Assembly: GCA_024743015.1 (NCBI GenBank)
Contig: JANSXJ010000088.1
Coordinates: 1-11,599 of the forward strand
Length of the DNA stretch: 11,599 nt
Direction: 5' to 3'
Origin: Hyphomonas sp.
Lineage (GTDB): Bacteria; Pseudomonadota; Alphaproteobacteria; Caulobacterales; Hyphomonadaceae
Positions 1 to 5,155 of the stretch are shown here, in pieces. A model generated the notes under the pieces. That model was not told the origin of the DNA, ran no database searches, and saw nothing but the letters and a program-made list of their open reading frames with translations. Numbering within the stretch: the first letter of the stretch is position 1; each line of letters opens with the position of its first letter. Made by a program: the position numbers and the translations under genes.

Positions 1-183
1 AGCACACAGGGTGGAGCGCCCAGATACGAGGAAAATCCAGTTGTTCGTTTCGGTTGCCAGCGTTTGCCTTCACGGCACTGCCTGACTTGCGAATGGTGGC
101 CATTACGGGAATCAGATCGCCCCGTCAACAGCCCTGTGTGCAGTTTCTGTTATTGCTGATCGGGACGCCGCGCCAGTCGCAGC

Positions 184-846
184 TCAGACGCCCTCGGGGC
201 ACGCCCGGCTCGACGCGAAAACCTGACCTGAATCAACCTTGATCCTGGCCGCGCTCAGCATGTTACGGCCAATAAGGAGAGGATAATTAAAGCCGGTTCG
301 ATCGGCGAGGTTGACCTCACCTTCGACCTGCACGCCGCCAACACAGAGGTCCATCATGACAACCGGACGAACAATCGATCCACCACCGCGTCGACGGATC
401 GAAACCCAGCGCACAACGCGCTCAGTATAAACGCGCTGCTTTCCGCCACGGCTGGTGAGGCGGAAGGTCACCACCTCGGGTAATTCCTCACCTGCCGAAA
501 GAGCTGAAATTGGGATCACGTCTGCCTCGCGTGGGTCGTCAGGCACGACACCTTGCATCATCTGGATACTCAGCATCGCGCTGGCATCGGCTTCCGTATC
601 GGCGCGTCCTGTTGTCAGGTCCGACGGGCGGTACATTTCTTCTGCGGTTCCGGCCGCCAGAACCTCGGCATGTATTGATGTCGTCTGGGCTCCGCTATCA
701 AGCTTCGCAGACAGAAGCAGCGCGTCCGGCATGATGCGCGCGTGCTCGATCCATCCACGTATATGGGTTCCCTTATGGGTTCCCTGGGCGCTACTGGCGG
801 CCCAGCCATTGGCCAGCACCAGACTGATCAATATGAAACGAAGCAT
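184..846 (-). CDS. Retropepsin-like aspartic protease (RimK-associated 'ATP-dependent zinc protease' family, PF05618 type), periplasmic
   Basis: This 220-residue protein begins with a hydrophobic signal peptide (about residues 1-21, ending near SSAQ), so it should act in the periplasm. Seen directly: a single-domain retropepsin-like fold signature with the catalytic-type motif LDSGAQTTSIHA around D50, and the conserved C-terminal flap/core motif YPLLIGRNML at about 188-197. Both are hallmarks of the PF05618 family, which is often encoded near ATP-grasp RimK-like enzymes and was historically called an ATP-dependent zinc protease. No RimK partner is visible here. One motif per chain implies that a dimer forms the active site, as in retropepsins (family knowledge). 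The ATG at 846 is used because the signal peptide starts there; no strong ribosome site precedes it. Substrate unknown. It lies on the host side of the tRNA scar and is unrelated to the phage. Confidence 0.8.
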   Translation of the reverse strand: MLRFILISLVLANGWAASSAQGTHKGTHIRGWIEHARIMPDALLLSAKLDSGAQTTSIHAEVLAAGTAEEMYRPSDLTTGRADTEADASAMLSIQMMQGVVPDDPREADVIPISALSAGEELPEVVTFRLTSRGGKQRVYTERVVRWVSIRRRGGGSIVRPVVMMDLCVGGVQVEGEVNLADRTGFNYPLLIGRNMLSAARIKVDSGQVFASSRACPEGV

Positions 847-945
847 ACATTTATTTTAGAAACGATTTTCTTAGTAAAGCGTTCACGATAATCGCATTTG
901 CGCCAAACAGGCGTGAGATGAGTCCAAAATCGAATTTTCGGGTTC

Positions 946-972
946 GGAAAACTGGCACGGGCGCCAGGACTC
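946..972 (-). repeat. Decayed second copy of the tRNA-Trp 3' end (possible older attachment scar)
   Basis: These 27 bases are identical to 1938-1964. They comprise the encoded CCA, the 3' acceptor strand, the end of the T-arm and seven bases beyond the tRNA end. Past 972 the similarity decays to patches (CCCTCTCGGTTT against ACCCTCGGTTTT). The shared bases outside the tRNA imply duplication of a tRNA end with its downstream flank, as att-core recombination produces, rather than chance. Inference: an older integration at the same tRNA left this scar, and 973-1937 is what remains of that element or of rearranged host DNA. Confidence 0.55.
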
Positions 973-1021
973 TCACCACGCCCTCTCGGTTTCGAATCTT
1001 GATAAGTTATCTGGATCGCAG

Positions 1022-1745
1022 CTAATGTCGGGCGACGAGACGCAGACCCACTCCCGCGCCCTGTGCAGAACTTTCCGTGACCGAGCCACCGTCGATGCGC
1101 GAGGCGAAGGTTTTCTCATCCGCCGCCTCGACCCGTACGAACCCTTCCAGATCCAGAGAGTCGCTCAGGCTGCGACCGAACACGGCTTCCAGGCCTGCAT
1201 AGCTGTAGTCGCCCTCATCCGATCCCACATACCCACCTCGAACAATCAGCGCGCCGGTCCACGCGCCAAACGCTTTTTCCGGAGCAATGAATGCCTCAGC
1301 GCCGTAAACATCGAGATCGACATCATACAAAGGTCGCAAATCCAGGGTTGAGCTTATGGTTCCATGCGAATTCTGTGGCGATCTCGAGGCTTGTCTCCTC
1401 TGCGGAACCCGGGAAGGTCAGATAATTCGCGCTAAGATCATATTCCACATCAGCAAAGGCGCCCCGAAATCCGATTGTGTAGTCGACCTCTTCATCGAAC
1501 GCTCGGGCATCCCCTCCGAGCGGCGTGATCCGGTAGAGACTTGCATAGACATCGCCGACTGAGGTCTTTCGAGAAATCGTCAGCCCCAGTTCGTTGTTCG
1601 TCGTTGCGAGCGATTCACCGCGGTCGATGAGCAAGGTGGAGACACCGGCACTCACCTCCAGTTCGAGTGCCTCGTTCGCGACAGCCTCGGCGCAGCCTGC
1701 AAACGCGGTAACTGAAATCAACACACTCAAAGACGTCAAACGCAT
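1022..1745 (-). pseudogene. Frameshifted outer-membrane beta-barrel protein (TorF/porin-like)
   Basis: Two minus-strand reading frames join into one protein of about 240 residues. The N-terminal part (1745 to 1323) has a signal peptide (about residues 1-23) and alternating-residue beta strands with a DRGESLATTNN stretch like the first loop of TorF-type putative porins. It ends prematurely. The next frame (from 1339 to 1022) continues at once with LRPLYDVDLDVYG and more amphipathic strands, ending in VGLRLVARH, a plausible barrel terminus. Removing one T from the TTT triplet opposite 1338-1340 restores a single frame reading NPGLRPLYDV. An AGGAG-type ribosome site precedes the ATG at 1745. Family assignment is by strand pattern only. 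The indel could be real decay or a sequencing error. The gene lies between the two tRNA scars. Confidence 0.6.
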
Positions 1746-2108
1746 TTCGCTTCTCCTGATTCGCGCTCGGCCAATCTTGCCGTGATACCGGATCGCTCTG
1801 TCATGAGAAGCTGTGAAATCGCGTCGCCTTCAAAAAGTGTGAGGATCGTGAGTCAGTTGAAGGACCTGATCTATAATCGGGATCTTTGAAGGACAGACTA
1901 CGCCGGTCGGAACCGGTCGAGGTCTCAATAAGTTTTAGGAAAACTGGCACGGGCGCCAGGACTCGAACCCGGGACCCTCGGTTTTGGAGACTGCTGTTTA
2001 TCTAATGAAAACAACAAAATCAGCCGCAAACTGGCCAAAAACGTTCAATGAACACGGGGCGGATTTGCAAACCATGATTTCCACACCCCTACAGACAGAA
2101 GGAGAGAG
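1746..2108. other. Intergenic junction between host flank and phage-like region
   Basis: This stretch of about 360 bases has no convincing gene. It holds the ribosome site and leader of the barrel gene (just above 1745), a small GC-rich hairpin CCGGT-CGGA-ACCGG at 1903-1916, the tRNA-Trp 3' half (1945-1990), and an A/T-rich leader (about 1994-2098) that must contain the promoter for the rightward gene pair starting near 2109. I could not single out a convincing -35/-10 pair in that leader. Confidence 0.5.
1938..1993 (-). other. attL/attR-type attachment scar: 3' half of tRNA-Trp(CCA)
   Basis: Read on the minus strand, 1990 to 1945 gives anticodon loop CTCCAAA (anticodon CCA, tryptophan), the 3' anticodon strand ACCGA, a five-base variable region, a T-arm CCGGG-TTCGAGT-CCTGG with all five pairs including one G-U, acceptor strand CGCCCGT, discriminator G and an encoded CCA. 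The 5' side of the anticodon stem no longer pairs, and no D-arm or 5' acceptor strand follows, so the gene is a fragment and not a functional tRNA. Phage integrases commonly recombine in the anticodon loop or T-arm and leave such a displaced 3' piece, with the intact tRNA rebuilt at the far end of the element. Polarity fits: host flank on the 3' side (left), phage genes on the right. Confidence 0.75.
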
Positions 2109-2729
2109 ATGATGAGCATGCACTTTCAAGAGTCCCGCGGCATCGCCAACAACCGACGGACCTTAAAGCTAGCCTACAGTTGCGACCCTCTGGGCTTGGG
2201 CGAATACGATTGGTATCGCTTCGAGCGTGAAGTGTTCGATCTCTGGGAGACCGAAACGTTCGCGCGAACGGTGCTCAACGGCGATGAGCTCAAGAAGGGA
2301 TCAACCTATAACGATCATTATGGATTTGGATCGAGCTTTGAGACAATCATCCGCGATGACGCACAAAGAATGTTCGATAAGTACAAAGATACCGGGGCTG
2401 TTGTAGAGGTCGTGGTGCGCCTTAAAAAAGAGGTCTGCATCTGGAAGTCCAAGGGTGATGGCTTTTATCATGGCTCAATCAAACACGCACGAGTGCCGTT
2501 CACTTGGCTGCTTGATAAGGAAAAGCCAGAATACGAAGATCGACCAGCCGACGAATCCAGTTGTGTTGAATACATTATTTGGGAGAATGGTAGCCGCACT
2601 GCCGCATACGGAGAGTTAGAGCAGAAGCTTCACCAGCTGCGCTTAAGCGATGAATCCGAAGGCATTCGCTACGACCCCGAAGGAAAGTGGCGCGAAAATC
2701 ACAATTTTTTCGTCAACGCCTATGCCTAA
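2109..2729 (+). CDS. Hypothetical protein of the prophage end (206 residues)
   Basis: I do not recognise this protein. It is soluble, with no signal peptide or membrane segment, rich in charged and aromatic residues (Trp, Tyr, Glu, Lys), and mixed alpha/beta in appearance. A GEYDWYRFEREVFDLW segment lies near residues 31-46 and a VVEVVVRLKKEVCIW strand-like stretch in the middle. It contains few cysteines and no obvious catalytic motif. An AAGGAG ribosome site at 2099-2104 is followed by ATG codons at 2109 and 2112; the second has the better spacing (seven bases), so the product may be one residue shorter. The HNH endonuclease gene follows after 18 bases on the same strand, suggesting a two-gene rightward operon just inside the attachment scar, a typical place for accessory cargo genes. 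Confidence 0.7.
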   Translation: MMSMHFQESRGIANNRRTLKLAYSCDPLGLGEYDWYRFEREVFDLWETETFARTVLNGDELKKGSTYNDHYGFGSSFETIIRDDAQRMFDKYKDTGAVVEVVVRLKKEVCIWKSKGDGFYHGSIKHARVPFTWLLDKEKPEYEDRPADESSCVEYIIWENGSRTAAYGELEQKLHQLRLSDESEGIRYDPEGKWRENHNFFVNAYA

Positions 2730-2747
2730 CCCTAGTGAGGAAGAGAG

Positions 2748-3263
2748 ATGAGTGAGAAAGAAACTGCCGAAGCATTGCGGCTTCTCCGAGAGCACCTTTC
2801 ATATGACCCTGCCACGGGGAACTTCACATGGATTAAATCAGTAGGCACCAAAATTCAGCCCGGTAAACGTGCTGGTTCCGCCGATGGTGGTTACTGCAAG
2901 ATCATTCTCAAAGGCAAAAAGTATCGCGCGCATCGTGTCGCATGGGCGTTCTCAACCAACAGATGGCCATCCGGGCAAATTGACCACATAAATCACGACG
3001 GGCTCGACAATCGGCTAGAGAACCTAAGAGACGTTCCCGAGCGGGCCAATCGACGCAACAAAAGCCTTGCCCGAAACAACAATAGCGGCGTCAATGGTGT
3101 TTGGCTAAAAAGACGAGCCGGGCGGCGTCCAAAGTGGGGCGCGAAGATCCAGGTTGATTCCGTCGCATATCACCTTGGTGACTTCGAAACATTTGAGGCA
3201 GCTGTAGCTGCGAGAAAAGCCGCGGACATCAAATTCGGCTTTCACAAAAATCACGGCAAATAA
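2748..3263 (+). CDS. HNH endonuclease with C-terminal AP2-like DNA-binding domain (homing-type)
   Basis: This 171-residue protein has the order typical of free-standing phage HNH nucleases. An N-terminal LSYDPATGNFTW segment lies at about 17-28. The HNH_3-type core follows, with HRVAWAF (61-68) and QIDHINHDGLDNRLENLR (77-94), in which D79, H80, N88 and N92 are the expected metal-binding and catalytic residues. A C-terminal AP2/IENR-like domain (about 114-166, with GVNGVW, WGAKI, YHLGDFETFEAA and KAADIKFG) should recognise DNA. Such enzymes nick or cut a specific site and spread their own gene, or help packaging when next to terminase. No terminase or intron is visible here, so a mobile homing role is more likely. 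The ribosome site GAGGAAG lies just before the ATG. The gene ends directly at a strong hairpin. Confidence 0.9.
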   Translation: MSEKETAEALRLLREHLSYDPATGNFTWIKSVGTKIQPGKRAGSADGGYCKIILKGKKYRAHRVAWAFSTNRWPSGQIDHINHDGLDNRLENLRDVPERANRRNKSLARNNNSGVNGVWLKRRAGRRPKWGAKIQVDSVAYHLGDFETFEAAVAARKAADIKFGFHKNHGK

Positions 3264-3265
3264 AA

Positions 3266-3304
3266 ACGCCCGCAGCGGACCCAAATAAGGCCATCTGCGG
3301 GCGT
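3266..3304 (-). terminator. Rho-independent terminator hairpin (best read on the minus strand)
   Basis: A perfect ten-base stem ACGCCCGCAG / CTGCGGGCGT encloses a 19-base loop. On the minus strand the stem is followed by TTTTTA, a classic intrinsic terminator for leftward transcripts arriving from the lysis cassette. On the plus strand it lies three bases after the HNH stop codon but lacks a T-tract, so it would act there as a weak terminator or an RNA-stabilising end. Confidence 0.7.
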
Positions 3305-3561
3305 CCTACAATCGAGCTACCCGCGCAAAGGGGGCAAAATTACGCTACTCACTCGATTATCTCATTGTATTTAGGAATGTGGCGGAAAAAGGCTGTTCAG
3401 TGGGATTGTAAGTGCTGCGAGCCGAGGCGCTTCAAGGTCGGGATTCTTGCGCAAACTAGCCCACGTTATGTCTCTTCGACGGACACCTTGCTCGTCACTC
3501 GCAGCCCTCAGAATCTACCGCAAACCATTGGCTATTTCAAGGGAAGATGATAGGGTGTTCC
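3305..3561. other. Gap between the HNH gene and the small Cys4 gene
   Basis: The 298 bases between the HNH stop codon (3263) and the start of the next gene (3562) begin with the hairpin and then contain no gene I trust. A rightward frame from TTG 3365 or ATG 3377 to 3550 would encode about 60 residues, including CKCCE. Its stop overlaps the ATG at 3547 as ATGA, but its start has no properly spaced ribosome site and its composition is unremarkable. The promoter of the 95-residue gene presumably lies in this gap. Confidence 0.4.
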
Positions 3562-3849
3562 ATGAAATCATATGCGAAACATTTGTCTCTCGACAACCAG
3601 AATCACGAACAATTCGGGCGGGCGATTTCGCGCTGCCAAGGGTGGACGCCCAACTGCGTCAGAACCGGAGAATGCGAGTATGATGGCGACTGTTTTCGAG
3701 ATGAAATCTCTTACAGAATGGACGCTATCAAGAAAATTAGGGCGCTGTTTCCAGAGAGTTCGCCCCTTGTGAGACTTGCCTTGAAACGGGCTATCGAGAC
3801 AATAGAGGCAGAAATAGAGATCGAACGCAGCACAAAGCGAAAAGCCTAA
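3562..3849 (+). CDS. Small hypothetical protein with a four-cysteine cluster (95 residues)
   Basis: I do not recognise the family with certainty. Visible features: an N-terminal half carrying four cysteines in 20 residues (C-x6-C-x5-C-x5-C, within CQGWTPNC, GEC and DGDCF), which could bind a metal ion, and a C-terminal half that is a long charged helix (from about SYRMDAIKKIRALF to the end, rich in Glu, Arg and Lys). No signal peptide or membrane segment. The ATG at 3562 is chosen because AGGG lies six bases upstream; an in-frame ATG at 3547 would add five residues. Its stop codon TAA overlaps the stop of the last leftward cassette gene, so the two transcription units converge with no terminator between them. 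A small cytoplasmic phage protein is likely. Confidence 0.6.
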   Translation: MKSYAKHLSLDNQNHEQFGRAISRCQGWTPNCVRTGECEYDGDCFRDEISYRMDAIKKIRALFPESSPLVRLALKRAIETIEAEIEIERSTKRKA

Positions 3850-4178
3850 TCAACCCCAGCCACCTCAAGTGTATCTCTCTCAGGATTGGAAACGGGGAAG
3901 CGGAACACACGCGGATCTTCCATAGAGGCGCATTGCGTATCAAATTCTCCGTACCAATAAGCGAGATTTGTCTGCGTTTCATTAGCACAGGCAGGGCTAT
4001 CAAAGCGGGCATTGCATCTATCGAAGTATTCCCACGCTGGACGTGATTGGCATCCGTTTTTGCCAACTTCAATGTAAGCCCGATTCTCCCATACATGCAG
4101 AAAAGCCCATATCGAAAACATGGCCATTCCACACCACGTCAGGGCAAAGAATGTAAGCCAGCCCGAGCGGTTCACCAT
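3846..4178 (-). CDS. Small membrane-anchored, cysteine-rich protein (end of the lysis cassette)
   Basis: This protein of about 110 residues starts with a short positive N-terminus (MVNRSG), then a single hydrophobic segment (about residues 7-27, ending IWAFLHVW), then a polar domain expected in the periplasm. That domain has four cysteines (NGCQSR, DRCNAR, PACANE, TQCASM), an even number that suggests two disulfides, and many aromatic residues. An alternative TTG start at 4211 would add eleven residues and overlap the preceding gene by 26 bases; the ATG at 4178 is preferred because it places charged residues right before the membrane helix. It is the last leftward gene and its stop overlaps that of the convergent gene. 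I do not recognise the family. A role in lysis or envelope modification is inferred from position only. Confidence 0.6.
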   Translation of the reverse strand: MVNRSGWLTFFALTWCGMAMFSIWAFLHVWENRAYIEVGKNGCQSRPAWEYFDRCNARFDSPACANETQTNLAYWYGEFDTQCASMEDPRVFRFPVSNPERDTLEVAGVD

Positions 4179-4185
4179 GCGATGA

Positions 4186-4452
4186 TTAGGCAAAATACGC
4201 CCACCCGACAAAGATCAGTACAGCCCCAATCGCCAAGTTAAGTGTCCACACACCTAGTCTTGTACGCCGCGGCGTTTCGTAAAAACCAATCCCGCGCCCA
4301 TTGTGAGCCTTCGTCAACAAGCCCGACTCCATCAACTTCTGTGTCGCCAACCGCTTCTCGGATCTCGTCCCAGATCGGGCCTGTGAAATTAAATTGATCC
4401 TCTGAGATAGTTTCTGGCTGTAGATCTCCGCAGGCTGCGTCTTCGGTTTCAT
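4186..4452 (-). CDS. Small C-terminally anchored membrane protein (88 residues), overlapping the o-spanin-like gene
   Basis: This protein has a basic, hydrophilic N-terminal portion (about residues 1-66) and one C-terminal hydrophobic helix (about 67-87, VWTLNLAIGAVLIFVGWAYF), so it should be a tail-anchored inner-membrane protein with its bulk in the cytoplasm. Evidence that it is real although it shares 215 bases with the lipoprotein frame: its ATG overlaps the i-spanin-like stop as TGATG, the same junction type seen elsewhere in this cassette; a GAGGAAG ribosome site lies about six bases upstream; and its membrane helix is encoded mostly beyond the end of the lipoprotein gene. Family unknown. 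By size and topology it could be a holin-like or antiholin-like regulator, but nothing in the sequence proves that. Alternatively, it is a fortuitous frame. Confidence 0.55.
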   Translation of the reverse strand: MKPKTQPAEIYSQKLSQRINLISQARSGTRSEKRLATQKLMESGLLTKAHNGRGIGFYETPRRTRLGVWTLNLAIGAVLIFVGWAYFA

Positions 4453-4570
4453 CAGCCACTTCCTCGATTACCGAAGAGGATGCTGTCGAGCCCGTCTGGC
4501 ACCCCGTCAGAAGCAGTGACACCCCTAGGAGCATCATCACGGGCACGAGCAGTTTGTGTAGATTTTTCAT
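4238..4570 (-). CDS. Putative o-spanin-like outer-membrane lipoprotein (Rz1-like)
   Basis: This protein of 110 residues begins with a lipoprotein signal: basic start MKNLHK, hydrophobic core, and lipobox LLTGC (Cys at about residue 24). It should be lipidated and, lacking Asp at +2 (Gln follows), sorted to the outer membrane. The mature part is acidic, with a second cysteine (ACGD) and a tail WFLRNAAAYKTRC, resembling the PI...LxHNxxxxxxC ending seen in some phage lysis lipoproteins. It starts inside the i-spanin-like gene in another frame, the classic Rz/Rz1 layout, and its second part lies inside the next gene in a third frame. The ATG at 4570 is favoured over TTG 4573 because GAGGA sits eight bases upstream. 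Unlike lambda Rz1 it is not proline-rich. Spanins fuse inner and outer membranes at the last step of lysis (family knowledge). Confidence 0.7.
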   Translation of the reverse strand: MKNLHKLLVPVMMLLGVSLLLTGCQTGSTASSSVIEEVADETEDAACGDLQPETISEDQFNFTGPIWDEIREAVGDTEVDGVGLVDEGSQWARDWFLRNAAAYKTRCVDT

Positions 4571-4766
4571 CAAGTTTTTCCTCGATCCTTGCTTGTACTC
4601 TACGCGATTTCTTTTCGTTCCTGGCGTTGACCCGCTGAGCTGTGCGCCGGTCGCGCCACTTATCCCTTGCCTTCAGGATGACGAAGCCAAAACCGAGCAG
4701 GACGATCACTTGCGCCCATGTGTTGTCCCGGACGAAATTGAAGATCGGGAACAGGAGGGCGGTCAT
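4452..4766 (-). CDS. Putative i-spanin-like protein (Rz-like)
   Basis: This 104-residue protein has a single N-terminal membrane helix (about 17-33, within TWAQVIVLLGFGFVILKA) followed by a strongly basic, then mixed-charge helical region (about 34-75) able to form a coiled coil, and a flexible Gly/Asp-rich tail. That is the general plan of an inner-membrane spanin subunit, and a lipoprotein gene begins inside its 3' part in another frame, as in lambda Rz/Rz1. The assignment rests on topology and context, not on detected homology. The topology is open to doubt: the positive charge after the helix would favour a cytoplasmic C-terminus, opposite to a true i-spanin. The start ATG overlaps the preceding stop as ATGA, so it is probably translated by coupling. 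The end overlaps the next start as TGATG. Confidence 0.55.
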   Translation of the reverse strand: MTALLFPIFNFVRDNTWAQVIVLLGFGFVILKARDKWRDRRTAQRVNARNEKKSRRVQARIEEKLDEKSTQTARARDDAPRGVTASDGVPDGLDSILFGNRGSG

Positions 4767-5155
4767 GATGGCATCAACCCAACCGCTTCAGCGGCGCGCA
4801 CTACGTCATTCCGGGGATACTCAGAAAACCATTTGGCTGGCCTGTGGTCACGCACGCAGCTTGCGGGGACAGCCGCATTCATAGAGCCTGTGTTAATATC
4901 AACAAGGTAGAGCGCGTCTTCTGTGCGGGATTTCACGGTCCACCACTCGGTTTGGCCAAGATGATTTTTGACCCATTCAACGCGGTCGCCGGGTTCAATT
5001 TCGCCAAAGGCCTGATACGGTGAAAAGTCCCGTTTGAGAGAAAGTGTTTCAATCAATCTGGCTCTGCCCGTCTTATATCCCTCTCTGTGAGCAAAAAAGA
5101 CCGACATGGGCAGTACAAACGCCAGAAAAACCGATATGACTATCCAAGCGCTCAT
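4763..5155 (-). CDS. Single-pass membrane protein of the lysis cassette (130 residues)
   Basis: The N-terminus is one hydrophobic helix (about residues 4-22, ending SVFFA), followed by a basic turn (HREGYKTGRAR) and a soluble domain. The soluble part contains EIEPGDRVEWV and TEWWTVKSRTEDALYLV, a strand-rich pattern like a small SH3/KOW-type barrel, then a helical end. Two tryptophans in a row and one cysteine are present. The basic turn after the helix suggests an N-out or signal-anchor orientation with the domain in the cytoplasm, though this is uncertain. It overlaps the lysozyme stop by four bases (ATGA) and the next start by four (ATGA), so it is translationally coupled on both sides. I do not recognise the family. 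A holin-related or lysis-accessory role is inferred from position only. Confidence 0.65.
   Translation of the reverse strand: MSAWIVISVFLAFVLPMSVFFAHREGYKTGRARLIETLSLKRDFSPYQAFGEIEPGDRVEWVKNHLGQTEWWTVKSRTEDALYLVDINTGSMNAAVPASCVRDHRPAKWFSEYPRNDVVRAAEAVGLMPS

Noticed and set aside
1..103. Possible minus-strand gene start at 103 running off the left edge (about 34 codons)
   Set aside because: No ribosome site, no recognisable motif, and too short to judge.
2..141. Ten-base inverted repeat (GCACACAGGG at 2-11, complement at 132-141) as possible mobile-element ends
   Set aside because: Too short and does not extend. No transposase in between, so chance is likely.
1903..1916. Small hairpin CCGGT-CGGA-ACCGG as a terminator
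   Set aside because: Only five pairs and no T-tract on either side.
1945..2020. Complete tRNA-Trp gene
   Set aside because: The 5' anticodon strand mispairs, and no D-arm or 5' acceptor strand complementary to CGCCCGT follows, so only the 3' half is present.
3365..3550. Plus-strand frame of about 60 residues with CKCCE
   Set aside because: The start lacks a properly spaced ribosome site and the composition is unremarkable. Only the ATGA overlap with 3547 speaks for it.
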